DNA of 14,009 nucleotides from positions 1-14,009 of the forward strand of contig SYDV01000409.1 in assembly GCA_005801395.1 (NCBI GenBank), read 5' to 3'. The DNA is from Planctomycetia bacterium. GTDB taxonomy: Bacteria; Planctomycetota; UBA11346. The notes under the pieces were generated by a model. It was given only the letters and a program-made list of their open reading frames with translations. It was not told the DNA's origin and made no database searches. Both the position numbers and the translations under genes were made by a program. Below, piece by piece: positions 1 to 10,400 of the stretch; the stretch's first letter is position 1; each line of letters starts with the position of its first letter.

Positions 1-731
1 ATGGTGTCGTATTTCGCAAAGGAACTGGCGCCATTTTATTCCCCGGCCCACCAGCGCCGAGTCTCATCAATGATCCGGTCGAATATAGGCCCACTGATGA
101 CGCCACTACCGTTTACCGATTCGAATACATTAAATTACGCAGTCATCAAAATATCACCAACAATCCCGAAGATCTCAGTCCCTATCACAAAGATATTCAT
201 CGGATTAATCTCGCGGATGATCCTGATGGCCCCCTGGTAGGGACAGATGGACAACCCGTTTCACTCGTCAATTACATGAATGCGAATACCACACCGTTCA
301 TGATTTATGATCCGAATGCCTCAAACAGCCAATGGTGGATGCGTCCGATGTGGGAAACTAATGCAACCATGGGCATTAAACAAACCCTGCCAGAAAACAG
401 CAATCCGGATAATCTTCGTCATTACTATTTGGAACTGAAGCCAGCAGATGGAGTCACCTGGTCAAATTTGACGCCTACCACTGACCCGCCAATTGAACTC
501 GGACACCTGACTCGCTCGTATACCAATCCAGGCGATACCGTTTCAACACAACTTGGGTTGCCTATCGCAACGAATATCGATCGACGAACTTATAAACTCG
601 TGGTGAGTGCGAATACCATACGATTTCACGGCCGTATTTATCGCACCATGAACGTCAATGGTGGCGTGCATTCCCTCTCTCGTGTCGTAGACATTTCAGT
701 TCCCATGCCGCAACTCCCCAGCACTAAATAA
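1..731 (+). CDS. C-terminal part of a probable pilus/secretion-associated protein, truncated at the left edge
   Basis: The frame that ends in TAA at 729-731 is open back to the window edge (codons begin at position 3), so the gene starts outside the window. An ATG at 276 is only an internal methionine. About 242 residues are visible. The part upstream of 276 reads as ordinary soluble protein and includes segments such as EYRPTDDATTVYRFEYIKL. The C-terminal part is rich in Asn, Thr and Pro, has a WWMRPMW cluster, and ends with a beta-like stretch and the tail VPMPQLPSTK. The stop lies 25 bases before the ATG of the PilX-like gene, so the two are probably cotranscribed. Minor pseudopilins (PilV/PilW type) often sit beside PilX-type genes, so that role is inferred from position only. 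The prepilin N-terminus that would prove it lies outside the window. Confidence 0.75.
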   Translation, partial: GVVFRKGTGAILFPGPPAPSLINDPVEYRPTDDATTVYRFEYIKLRSHQNITNNPEDLSPYHKDIHRINLADDPDGPLVGTDGQPVSLVNYMNANTTPFMIYDPNASNSQWWMRPMWETNATMGIKQTLPENSNPDNLRHYYLELKPADGVTWSNLTPTTDPPIELGHLTRSYTNPGDTVSTQLGLPIATNIDRRTYKLVVSANTIRFHGRIYRTMNVNGGVHSLSRVVDISVPMPQLPSTK

Positions 732-743
732 AAACTTTTTGGC

Positions 744-749
744 AAAGGA
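744..749 (+). promoter_or_regulatory. Ribosome binding site that fixes the start of the PilX-like gene
   Basis: AAAGGA lies 7 bases before the ATG at 757. A TTG in the same frame at 739 would put the start upstream of this Shine-Dalgarno sequence, so 757 is the better start. Confidence 0.7.
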
Positions 750-756
750 AAACATC

Positions 757-3700
757 ATGTTGACTCCTCGAATTCGCTCCGGTTTCGCCATGGTGGTGGC
801 CATGATTATTTTAGCCGCTGTGATTATGTCGCTCACCATAGCGACGTCTTCTGTGCAAGGGCAGCGTACGCTTAATCACATTGATAAACGCAAACTGCAA
901 TCACGCGACACGGCGAATGCGATGATTGATCAAATCGCATCAACGTTACAATCGCTTGCCACCAATAATATTACTAGCCTACGCGCCAATGAAGCCACCG
1001 TGCTGATAAACCCACAGCAAGTTGCTACCTTATTTGGCTCAGGCTATGCGCTGCCCCAACGCGGACTAAAGAGTTCCGACCCTTCTCAATCACGCGGCGG
1101 ACTGCGCATGGGTGACGCTTTAATTTACTGGAATTTATCACCTGTACGGGTTTATGATCGCGGTATTTCAGGCATGGGAAAAAAGATCACCACGGATGAT
1201 CTGAATGATGCTGAAGCGGTAAATTTCTTAAATAATTCCAATGTTGATCCCAATGAACCACTGACGCAAGCATTGGTCGCTGTTGGCACAGAAAGACTTG
1301 CTCCTTCAACTAATTTATTATTCGAATTAGTCGTCGACTGCTTTATTTTACCCAGCGACCACGAAGACTTACCCGGCAATAATACCAACGCGGCTAATTT
1401 TGATCCATACACGACCATCGGACAAGCCGGCCATACCCAGGTTCGACGCATGGTGCGTGTTTCAATTAAACGTCTTTTTGAGTATGTCGTTTTCTATAAC
1501 GGAACAGGTCCGGCTGGCGATTTAGAAATATGCAATGGACCACCATTATTTATTGGCGGCGCTGTTCACACCAACGCGTCATTGTATCTGGGTGGGGTTT
1601 CCCAACCAAATGCTGCGCGTTCCAATTATTTTGACAATGCCAACTCAGGTTCAGGTATTACTATCGGATCATCGGCTGAGCCCAATGTGATTGAAGGTGT
1701 CGACGGTATTTTTCGACTGCGTAAAGTCGCTAACTTTCACCGTAGTTGGTACGAAGACGCTTTTGATTTCACTAAACCAATGTCCCTGATGCCACAAGAC
1801 ATGTCCCAAACATTTAATGGCGTATCCGGAGACGCATCTTTTCCAGGGGGAGTCCCTGTCTCATTTAATGGTGTCCGGGTTACTTCGCTGCAAGACTCAC
1901 GTACGCTAGATCCAGCGATAAAATTTTCAGCGGTCGATCCATTAGCACAATACGTCAAAGACGCATCACGAGGCGCTGACATTCTGCAAATTCAAACTCG
2001 TATTGGTGGTGGATTATCCACCGAACGTCCTTTGGAACCTTTTACTATTATGAGTAATCCACTTGGCGGCGGCGCTTCATCCGGCGTTGATACCACCAAT
2101 TGGAAACTACGAACACCAGCATCGGCTGGTGATCCACCAGCAAACGAAATGATCGTTTATAAAACGCCAACGGGTAACGTTGATTTAGACCCTTTACTCA
2201 GACATACCGATTACCCCAATCTTGTTGCTGTGGCCCCCGTTAATCGACTGTGGAATAGAGTTACTGAAACGGATGGCACCCCCGGCGTTGGTGGAGCTCA
2301 GCCACTCGAAGCGATCAACATGCAAAATAATCTCTTAGGAGCATGGGGATCAATTACGCCGAATTATTTACCCCCAACTCCTGCAACATTACCTGGTAAT
2401 GACCCGAATGGTGCCAGTAGTTTTGCCTTTGACTATTTCACGAATTTGAGTCACGCGGGAATGAATGGTGGTTTGCGACCAGCTTTTAATGCCTGGATCG
2501 GGAACGCCTTAGGATTAACCACCCCGCAAGCGAGTGCCGGTTTAACCATTTTAGAACGCGGAATTCGCAATCAAAGTCAACATATTAAGCGGATCGAAAC
2601 GGTCGTGGAAGCCTGGAGATATCTTAATGCGCCAACCAGCGTATTAGCCAATCCGAATGATTTCAGCTTGCAGTTAAATAATATCTCTCCCGCGCGCTTA
2701 GCCGACCCGGCGAATTGTTTAACCGATGTAACCGCACTCGTTGAAAGCGCCGCAAATTGGACGGCCGGTACTCAACCATCCATGGTCGATATGGGTATTC
2801 TCTCAACCAATATTGCCCTCGCATTACCGCTCACCATGGGCACCGTTGTCCCCAACAGTTTCTTTACCTCAACCACCATTGAATACCCCTCTTTGGTCGG
2901 TCTTGCGGCGGTTGATGCTGCCCAAATTACGAATTTAGCCATGCGGGGTTATTGCTATGCAATGCGTTCCCATTTTGTGGTCTATTTTGGCTGCGATCAA
3001 ACCGAATATCCTCGCTTCAACGATATTACATCACAATTCTTCAGTATGCCGGTTGGCGCTACTAATCCGAGTCAACTATGTGGTCGTCTAACAAAAACCG
3101 TTTCAGGTCGTGAAACTGGATGGACGCGCCTGCACCGTTACCTTGATGGATCTCAACGTATCGAGGTCAATGTTTTTGTCCTTAATACGGGAGTCACTTG
3201 TGGTTTCATTCAAACTACTGCCCTATCACAAGTTTGGCCATGGACGGTTACCAATAGCGCAACACCTATGTCATCGGTATTTAACGGTGCAATTTACATT
3301 GCTCGTACCGCTCGCTTATTTCGCGGCGCTGGTGGCCCATTCCTAACATCCGCTCCTGGGATTCCTGATGACCGTGCTACGCGCCCCTGGCTCACGCTCG
3401 AAAATGCTCAATGTAATGGTTATTGGCATCCAAATGCGCCACTCGGATTTAATCCGGTTGCTTCGTACACTGCCAATGGCGGCGATGTGCAAACCTTACC
3501 GCTGACTTTTAATCCAAATGTAGATGCCTTAGTAACCACGACGAACTATGCCGCTGCTTTTTTTGGCGGAGTTAATCAACCAGCGAATTTACCATTGATG
3601 CCAGGTGCCGTAGCTGGTGGTAATTTTTCCAAGCCCTACACGACGTGGCCGGTTATTGGCAATAATGCTGCTGGTACCGTCAATGGTGTAGTCGCGGCCA

Positions 3701-4464
3701 ACGCGACTGGACGCAGTTTGGGACTGCCCGCTAATAACCTCAATACACCTATCAACCATGCACAGGCTTTTGTGACTTATCCAGGCATGCCACTTCGCGT
3801 CCGGATTGAAAATGGCTCGCTGATCGATTGGGGTGGACGTATCACCTCAACCAAGACGGTGTCAGGAAATCGTCGTGCCGGACTGTCCATTTTCACACCC
3901 CAAATCGCCTACCTAAAAGGCAACTACAACCCCTTAAATCCAGAACCTGGTAGCGGGACAAACGGCGATGTCTATCCACCCTGCGCGCTTTTTAGTGATG
4001 CCTGTGTCGTTCTTTCAGATTTATGGACAGACAATTTAACCAACATTGGTGCCGGTGGGATGACAAATAGTGGAATTAGTGGAGGGCGACTCAATCGCGG
4101 GACCTATAGCACCCCGATCCCCTCAGCTGTCACCACCTACCGCTTATCATTCGTGATTCATAATGTCCCCACTGACCGAGAAAATACGGTCGGCCGCAAC
4201 ATGTCAGAAACCTCGGAAGGAGCGAATTCTCAAAACGGCAGCGGTGAATTAGAAAACGTATTGAAATATGAAGAGAATTGGGGCGGTAGAACATTCAATT
4301 TCAATGGCTCATTAGTTGTATTCGGACGCGCTCGTTACACCCGCTGGCAAAACGATGGCTACTTCGGAGCCCCAACCCGAAACTATGGTTACAACAACGA
4401 CCTCTATACCCAAGAAGGCCAACCACCCTTTGCACCGTTCTCGGTGATCGTCGATACGTGGTAA
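757..4464 (+). CDS. Very large PilX-like pilus assembly / pseudopilin-type protein
   Basis: The protein has 1235 residues when started at the ATG with the AAAGGA ribosome binding site. The N-terminus fits a type IV prepilin-like leader: a short basic segment (R5, R7), then Gly9-Phe10 and a hydrophobic helix at about 10-30, followed by a polar helical region with QRTLNHIDKRKLQSRD. The Glu normally found at position 5 of mature pilins is Val14 here, as happens in PilX/GspK-like members. Around residues 255-280 the segment DLEICNGPPLFIGGAVHTNA resembles the beta-rich 'GxVHxN' core seen in PilX-type exported proteins. The rest is rich in Asn, Thr, Gly and Pro and looks extracellular, ending in PPFAPFSVIVDTW. 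PilX/GspK proteins are usually a few hundred residues, so this one is unusually long. Most likely role: a tip or minor component of a type IV pilus or type II-like pseudopilus. It could instead be a surface protein using only the prepilin leader for export. Confidence 0.75.
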   Translation: MLTPRIRSGFAMVVAMIILAAVIMSLTIATSSVQGQRTLNHIDKRKLQSRDTANAMIDQIASTLQSLATNNITSLRANEATVLINPQQVATLFGSGYALPQRGLKSSDPSQSRGGLRMGDALIYWNLSPVRVYDRGISGMGKKITTDDLNDAEAVNFLNNSNVDPNEPLTQALVAVGTERLAPSTNLLFELVVDCFILPSDHEDLPGNNTNAANFDPYTTIGQAGHTQVRRMVRVSIKRLFEYVVFYNGTGPAGDLEICNGPPLFIGGAVHTNASLYLGGVSQPNAARSNYFDNANSGSGITIGSSAEPNVIEGVDGIFRLRKVANFHRSWYEDAFDFTKPMSLMPQDMSQTFNGVSGDASFPGGVPVSFNGVRVTSLQDSRTLDPAIKFSAVDPLAQYVKDASRGADILQIQTRIGGGLSTERPLEPFTIMSNPLGGGASSGVDTTNWKLRTPASAGDPPANEMIVYKTPTGNVDLDPLLRHTDYPNLVAVAPVNRLWNRVTETDGTPGVGGAQPLEAINMQNNLLGAWGSITPNYLPPTPATLPGNDPNGASSFAFDYFTNLSHAGMNGGLRPAFNAWIGNALGLTTPQASAGLTILERGIRNQSQHIKRIETVVEAWRYLNAPTSVLANPNDFSLQLNNISPARLADPANCLTDVTALVESAANWTAGTQPSMVDMGILSTNIALALPLTMGTVVPNSFFTSTTIEYPSLVGLAAVDAAQITNLAMRGYCYAMRSHFVVYFGCDQTEYPRFNDITSQFFSMPVGATNPSQLCGRLTKTVSGRETGWTRLHRYLDGSQRIEVNVFVLNTGVTCGFIQTTALSQVWPWTVTNSATPMSSVFNGAIYIARTARLFRGAGGPFLTSAPGIPDDRATRPWLTLENAQCNGYWHPNAPLGFNPVASYTANGGDVQTLPLTFNPNVDALVTTTNYAAAFFGGVNQPANLPLMPGAVAGGNFSKPYTTWPVIGNNAAGTVNGVVAANATGRSLGLPANNLNTPINHAQAFVTYPGMPLRVRIENGSLIDWGGRITSTKTVSGNRRAGLSIFTPQIAYLKGNYNPLNPEPGSGTNGDVYPPCALFSDACVVLSDLWTDNLTNIGAGGMTNSGISGGRLNRGTYSTPIPSAVTTYRLSFVIHNVPTDRENTVGRNMSETSEGANSQNGSGELENVLKYEENWGGRTFNFNGSLVVFGRARYTRWQNDGYFGAPTRNYGYNNDLYTQEGQPPFAPFSVIVDTW

Positions 4465-4467
4465 AGG

Positions 4468-4491
4468 GTGACCAAGCTCACTTGAGGTCAC
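4468..4491 (+). other. Hairpin just after the PilX-like gene
   Basis: GTGACC (4468-4473) pairs with GGTCAC (4486-4491). Inside it AAG (4474-4476) can pair with CTT (4481-4483), leaving a 4-base loop and a two-base bulge. It begins 4 bases after the stop codon. It has no T-tract, so it is not a standard intrinsic terminator; it may stabilise the 3' end of the transcript or be chance. The rest of the spacer to 4628 shows no convincing promoter. Confidence 0.3.
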
Positions 4492-4628
4492 TCGTGTTGT
4501 TAGAATAAGCACAAGCACTGTCACAACCGCCAAACCAGCGACCCCAACACGCTACGCTTGTCGACAGGTGCAGCCTTGCGCGACTAGTACTCAAATCGCA
4601 CACTCCCAACCCCGCTGGAGAGTGTTTT

Positions 4629-7223
4629 ATGAATACATCGCCCCGTTCGCCGAACCAAAACCCAGGCGATCGCGCCAACCACCGCCGGGCTGAAGCGGCT
4701 GAAACTCAGCCGCTATCGCCGATGGAAGGTCATCGCATAGCCGAAACAGCGGACACCCAGCCGATTACCCCACCTGGTTTGGGCATGGATATGTCCAGCT
4801 TACGTAGCGATGTGCATCGACACTTAGCCTACACGTTAGGTCGCGACGCTCATTCAGTCAGTGTGCGTTATCGCTATATGGCTACGGCATTAGCCGTGCG
4901 CGATCGTTTAATGGAACGCTGGAAAGCTACCCACGCCGCTTATTACGATGCCGATTGCAAGCGCGGTTATTATTTATCGATGGAATTTTTGATGGGGCGA
5001 GCTTTAGGCAATGCCGCACTCAATTTGGACATTGATAAACAACTCCCACAATCCTTATTGTCGCAAGGATTGCGCTTAGAAGAATTAGAAGACGTCGAGC
5101 CTGATGCAGGCCTTGGCAATGGTGGTCTAGGTCGCTTGGCCGCGTGTTTCATGGATAGTTGTGCCACCTTACAGCTACCCGTGTTTGGTTACGGCATTCG
5201 TTATGATTACGGAATGTTCCGCCAGCGTATTACAGGCGGAGCGCAACATGAAGAGCCAGATAATTGGCTTGCCCATGGCATGCCATGGGAATTGCAGCGC
5301 CCTGAATATACTCAACGAGTAAAATTCTGCGGACATACGGAATTCTACCGCGACGCCAAAGGTCGCATGCGCGTAACCTGGACTGGCACACAAGACGTCA
5401 TGGCGGTGCCTTACGATTTACCAATTCCCGGATATCATAATGGAACCGTCAATACTTTGCGCCTATGGCGCGCTAGTGCACCGGAAGTATTTGATTTAGC
5501 TGAGTTTAATGCCGGTGATTACGTCGCGGCGGTCGAAGCTAATAGTCATGCGGAAAATATTTCGCGCGTCTTATACCCCAATGATAAAAGTGAAAACGGC
5601 AAAGAATTACGCCTGCGCCAACAGTACTTCCTCGCCAGTGCCAGTTTACAAGATATTGTCCGACGCTGGGTATCAAAACACGGCGCAGACTTCCGTCATT
5701 TCGCTGCTAAAAACGTGATGCAATTAAATGATACGCATCCAACCATCGCCGTCGCTGAATTAATGCGCATGATGATGGATGATTATGGAATGGGTTGGGA
5801 AGAAGCCTGGGACATGACCAGTAAGTGCACGGCTTACACTAATCACACCTTGCTACCTGAAGCCTTAGAAAAATGGCCCGTTGGCTTATTTAAACATTTA
5901 TTGCCACGTCTGCTCGATATTATTTACGAAATTAATGCTCGTTTCATGCGTGCGGTCGCCAACAAATGGCCAGGTGACACCGAACGTCTAGGACGTCTCT
6001 CCATTATTGAAGATGGTCCACACCCACAAGTGCGCATGGCGCATCTCGCGATTGTTGGAGCGTTTTCGGTCAATGGCGTCGCTGCCCTTCATAGTGAATT
6101 ATTAAAGGCGGGCTTGTTCCGTGATTTCGCTGAACTGTGGCCAGAACGCTTCAATAATAAAACCAATGGCGTGACACAACGCCGCTGGTTGGCGATGTGT
6201 AATCCGAAACTAAACGCTCTCATAACCCGCACGATTGGTGAAGGCTGGGTTGTCGATTTAGATCAACTACAAAAACTTAAACCGATGGCAAAAGACCCCG
6301 CCTTCCGTGCCGAATGGCGCGCCATCAAACAAGCGAATAAACGCGTCTTAGCCGATGTGGTCAAACGCGATTGCGGAGTTGATTTCCCCTTGGATGCGAT
6401 GTTCGACGTCCAGGTCAAACGTATTCACGAATATAAGCGCCAATTACTTAACGCACTACATGTCGTTCATCTGTACGACCGCATTAAACGCGGCGATACC
6501 AAAGGCATCGGCCAACGTGCTGTATTATTTGGTGGTAAAGCTGCCCCTGGTTACGCCATCGCAAAAACGATTATTCGCTTCATCAATGCCGTTGCCGAAG
6601 TGGTGAATAATGATCCCGATGTCGGTAATTTATTAAAAGTCGCGTTCATCCCTGATTACCGCGTCTCGTTAATGGAGAAAATTTGCCCAGCAGCAGATTT
6701 ATCAGAACAAATTTCAACGGCAGGCAAGGAAGCCAGTGGCACCGGTAATATGAAGTTCATGATGAATGGGGCGCTCACCATTGGCACCTTAGATGGTGCC
6801 AATATTGAAATTCGCGAAGAAGTCGGCGACGAACATTTCCTCTTATTCGGTCACACCACAGAACAAATCGTCGGCATACGCAAAGGCTACAACCCACAAA
6901 CCGTTATTGATGGAAATGACGATCTTAAACGCGTCCTCCATTTAATTAAGAGTGCCCATTTCAACCAAGTCGATAAAGGCTTGTTTGATGACATTATCGG
7001 AACCCTCACCACGTGGGGCGATTATTGGATGGTGTGCGCTGACTTTGCTGATTACGTCAAAGCGCAACAACGCGCGTCAGATTGGTACGCTGATCAAGAA
7101 AAATGGACGATTAGCAGCATCATGAACACCGCCTGCAGTGGAAAGTTCTCGACCGACCGCACCATGCGTGAATATAATCGTGAAATTTGGGGCCTACCAA
7201 CGGTACCTGCACGTCCGTTATAA
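4629..7223 (+). CDS. glgP: Glycogen/starch/maltodextrin phosphorylase
   Basis: This 864-residue cytoplasmic enzyme of the GT35 family releases glucose-1-phosphate from alpha-1,4-glucan ends using phosphate and pyridoxal phosphate. It aligns from about residue 53 to the end with rabbit muscle phosphorylase, as recalled. Visible signatures are DAGLGNGGLGRLAACF starting near 159, QLNDTHP, AYTNHTLLPEALEKWPV, and RIHEYKRQ with Arg598 and Lys603 (matching rabbit Arg569 and Lys574). KEASGTGNMKF contains the PLP lysine at 709 (rabbit Lys680). All of these are intact, so the enzyme should be active. The ATG follows GGAG (4617-4620) at 8 bases. The unusual part is an N-terminal extension of about 50 polar residues with two near-copies of a short motif, ETQPLSP (25-31) and DTQPITP (42-48). 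No other glycogen gene is visible, and a strong terminator follows, so the gene appears to end its own transcript. The choice between glycogen and maltodextrin as main substrate cannot be read from the sequence. Confidence 0.97.
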   Translation: MNTSPRSPNQNPGDRANHRRAEAAETQPLSPMEGHRIAETADTQPITPPGLGMDMSSLRSDVHRHLAYTLGRDAHSVSVRYRYMATALAVRDRLMERWKATHAAYYDADCKRGYYLSMEFLMGRALGNAALNLDIDKQLPQSLLSQGLRLEELEDVEPDAGLGNGGLGRLAACFMDSCATLQLPVFGYGIRYDYGMFRQRITGGAQHEEPDNWLAHGMPWELQRPEYTQRVKFCGHTEFYRDAKGRMRVTWTGTQDVMAVPYDLPIPGYHNGTVNTLRLWRASAPEVFDLAEFNAGDYVAAVEANSHAENISRVLYPNDKSENGKELRLRQQYFLASASLQDIVRRWVSKHGADFRHFAAKNVMQLNDTHPTIAVAELMRMMMDDYGMGWEEAWDMTSKCTAYTNHTLLPEALEKWPVGLFKHLLPRLLDIIYEINARFMRAVANKWPGDTERLGRLSIIEDGPHPQVRMAHLAIVGAFSVNGVAALHSELLKAGLFRDFAELWPERFNNKTNGVTQRRWLAMCNPKLNALITRTIGEGWVVDLDQLQKLKPMAKDPAFRAEWRAIKQANKRVLADVVKRDCGVDFPLDAMFDVQVKRIHEYKRQLLNALHVVHLYDRIKRGDTKGIGQRAVLFGGKAAPGYAIAKTIIRFINAVAEVVNNDPDVGNLLKVAFIPDYRVSLMEKICPAADLSEQISTAGKEASGTGNMKFMMNGALTIGTLDGANIEIREEVGDEHFLLFGHTTEQIVGIRKGYNPQTVIDGNDDLKRVLHLIKSAHFNQVDKGLFDDIIGTLTTWGDYWMVCADFADYVKAQQRASDWYADQEKWTISSIMNTACSGKFSTDRTMREYNREIWGLPTVPARPL

Positions 7224-7240
7224 AGAGTCTGGAAGTCAGG

Positions 7241-7275
7241 AAGTCCGGAGGTCTTTAGGATCTCCGGACTTTTTT
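7241..7275 (+). terminator. Rho-independent terminator after glgP
   Basis: AAGTCCGGAG (7241-7250) is a perfect inverted repeat of CTCCGGACTT (7262-7271). The stem extends inward by a G-T, a T-A and a C-G pair to give about 13 pairs with a 5-base loop, and it ends in a run of six T (7270-7275). It lies 17 bases after the glgP stop codon, so glgP and the next gene are probably separate transcription units. The remaining spacer, 7276-7447, must hold the promoter of the next gene, but no convincing -35/-10 pair is visible. Confidence 0.9.
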
Positions 7276-7447
7276 ATTGCTAAGGACTTGAGCGGAATCA
7301 GCAGGTTCGCTGAAAGTCCCGTTAATTCGCTGGTCGAGTTATTCATAACGTTAGTAAACCCTTCTTGCGATTATCATCAGCGCCCACAGCGTGTCGTCCG
7401 TACACACGTAAGTCGACGCTGACGCATCGGAAGCACAGGATCAACAC

Positions 7448-10400
7448 ATGAAACGATCACTTTCGCGCCTTAGTACATTAAGTTCCACCCTGGTTAAGGT
7501 GGCAACGCTTATGAATGGCTGTCTCATTCTAGGCATCTACCTCAATCAGATCACTGCCGCCGAGGCCGATGGACAAGGCGAAGCTGGCGCTGAAATCATT
7601 CGCGCCACAACCCCTACCAATACGACCAAGAAACCTGGCGACCTAAGTGTCAGCGAATTCGCCAAAAGTGGTATGGTTGGCAGTGCGATTGGCATCACGA
7701 CCGATCCTAGTGGTCGAGTCTTTGTTAGTAATACCACGCGGCGAAATAATGCGGCTGTCGATATTCGAAAAAATCCGTTCCTCTTAATGGAAACCTTAGC
7801 GTCTACCAGCATCGCCGATAAACGGGCGATGATTCATCGCCGCATGACGGAATGGAAAAAATTAGAATCATTTACCGAACAAATTATTTGCGTCATTGAT
7901 ACCGATGGCGATGGCAAGGCAGACAAAAGCTTTAACGCATTCGATGGCTTCGGCACCGATATTAACGGAGTCGCCGCAGGCGTATTATGGTATGATAATG
8001 CCTTGTACGTCACCTCTATTCCCTCGCTGTATAAATTAACCGATCCCGATGGCGATGGGATTTTTAATCAGCAAGAAGAATTAGCGACTGGGTTCGGTAT
8101 TCATGTCGGTTATGGTGGTCACGATATGCATGGCCCAACGCTGGGCATGGATGGACGCATTTATTGGTCCATCGGTGACAAAGGCTATCGTATTGAAAAA
8201 GACGGTAAGGAGTGGTTCGGCCCTGGTCTTGGTGGAGTATTCCGCATTGAACCAGATGGCAGCAATTTTGAAGTATTTTGTCATGGCTTACGCAATCCGC
8301 AGGAATTAGCTTTTGATGCTTATGGAAATTTATTCACCGCCGACCATGACGGTGATTTTGGAGATAAAGAAGGCTTGCGTTTTTTACTCGAAGGTAGTGA
8401 TTCTGGCTGGCGTGCACATTACCAATATCGCAATGTCAAAAAATGGGGTGCGTCTAACGAATACAATCCGTGGATGGTCGATGAATTATGGGTACCACCC
8501 AAACCAGAACACCCTGCTTATTTAACGCCCGTCTTTCAGCAATTACCCGGCGGACCCATTGGTTTTGAGTGGGAACCAGGCACTGCGCTCAATGATCGAT
8601 ATCGTGGTTATTTCTTCCTCGCCGATTCGACCAAAAAAATTACCGCATTCAAATTAGTCCCCCAGGGCGCTGGGTTTGCCTGGAAAGATGACCATGCCGT
8701 TCTCGCTGGACCATTTTCAACCGGCCTATTTTTCGCCGCTGATGGCGGACTGTACGCCGCTGACTGGGGCGACAACGCCTGGGCAGCCCACATGAATGGT
8801 CGTGTGCTTAAACTCGATGATCCGACCGCGACAAAAAACCCAGCTCGATTAAATACGCAAGCGTTACTACAAGCCGACTTACGAAAAAAGCCAAACGCAG
8901 AAGTTGCCGCGCTATTAGCCCACGCCGATCAACGCGTACGTCTGCAAGCGCAATTTGCATTAGTCGCAGTCGGAGATGCTGGTCGCACTATTTTACACAA
9001 TAACGCTCAATCTGGTCCGCAACTCGCCCGCATCCACGCACTGTGGGGATTAGGGACACTCGCTCGTCGTCGTGACCATACTGCGACGGCATTATTACCC
9101 ACCTTCTTGGGCGATCCTGACGCGGAAATTCGTGCGCAAGCAGCGAAGATGATTGGTGAAGCGCCCATGTCAGGCTCGGTCGATGCCTTAATCAAATTGC
9201 TATCTGATTCTGAACCGCGTCCCCGTTTGATGGCGGGAATTGCACTTGGTCGTTTAGGACACTCACAAGAAACGCTATCGGCGACAACCAGAACGTCACT
9301 TGAACAACCATCGTCCATAGCCGCCGTGGTAAAACTTTTAGCCGACAATGATAACCGCGATGTGTATTTACGTCACGCGGGTGTAATGGCACTCGTTGGT
9401 TGCAGCACAGTAGATCGGAGCGCATTGCTCGCACTGAATTCCCATCCTTCGCATTCGGTACGTTTAGCCGCCGTGGTGGCGTTACGACGCCTACGTGAAG
9501 AAAAAATAGCGGTCTTTTTAGCTGATGCTGATCAAGCCGTGGCCCGTGAAGCCGCGTTAGCGATTCACGATGATTTATCTATTCCCGCAGCATTACCGGC
9601 ATTGGCCACCCTCCTTGAAAAAGATGGCATAACCGATGAACCATTATTACGGCGTGCTATTTCTGCTAATTTACGCATCGGCGATGCCCAGGCCGCAAAT
9701 CGTCTAGCCGCCTTTGCCAGCAAGCGCACCGTCGCTGGTGAAATTCGTTCTGAAGCCATTGATTCGCTGATGGCATTCTTGGAACCACAAGTGCTTGATC
9801 GCGTTCAAGGTGTCCATCGCGGATTACCAGCTCGTGATCGCGCTATGGTAATCGCCGCCGCAACACCGGTATTAGAAGGATTAATTTTTGGGAAATCTAA
9901 ATCCGTGCAGGCTGCCAGCGCACGCCTCATCGCCGCACTGGGATTACCTGAATGGCGCGACCGCTTAATCACGCTCGCAGTAGACACCACCCGTGAACCT
10001 GCCATTCGCCTTACCGCGCTCACGGCATTGGAAGCCATGCAGGCTCCGGGTTTATCGAAAATAATTACCGCCGCATTAATCGATGAACAACCCACGGTCC
10101 GCGCTTTCGCCTTAGGTATTGTCATGCGCACTCAACCAAATGATGAAGCAACCTACAGCGCCATTAATGCCGCTTTGAAATCGCCGACGTTATCTGATCG
10201 CCAACAGGCCATTCGCGTACTCGGAAGTAGTAAAACCAAGTCGGCGGTAACTACACTCGGTACCGTCGTTGAACAATGGGTAGCTAAAACATTACCTCCT
10301 GATGTTTGGCTGGATGTCTCGGAAGCCGTACGCGCCCAGGGCGACAAAGCGCTCATCAAACAATTAGATGCTCTCGAAAAATCCCTGGCTAAATCTGATA

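Noticed and set aside
1..240. 79-codon + strand frame starting at base 1
   Set aside because: The overlapping frame that is open from position 3 to 731 continues directly into the convincing C-terminal protein. The 79-codon frame has the low-complexity look of an out-of-frame shadow.
276..731. Complete 151-residue gene starting at 276
   Set aside because: The frame stays open upstream to the window edge with protein-like sequence and there is no ribosome binding site before 276, so the ATG is internal to a truncated gene.
4499..4506. GTTAGAA-like sequence in the spacer before glgP as a cassette boundary
   Set aside because: It does not fit GTTRRRY at its last base, and no attC stem follows.
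7338..7349. Palindrome GTTAT-TC-ATAAC upstream of the haem protein gene as an operator
   Set aside because: It is only 5-bp arms with a 2-base centre in a 224-base spacer. With no promoter elements located, it cannot be told from chance.
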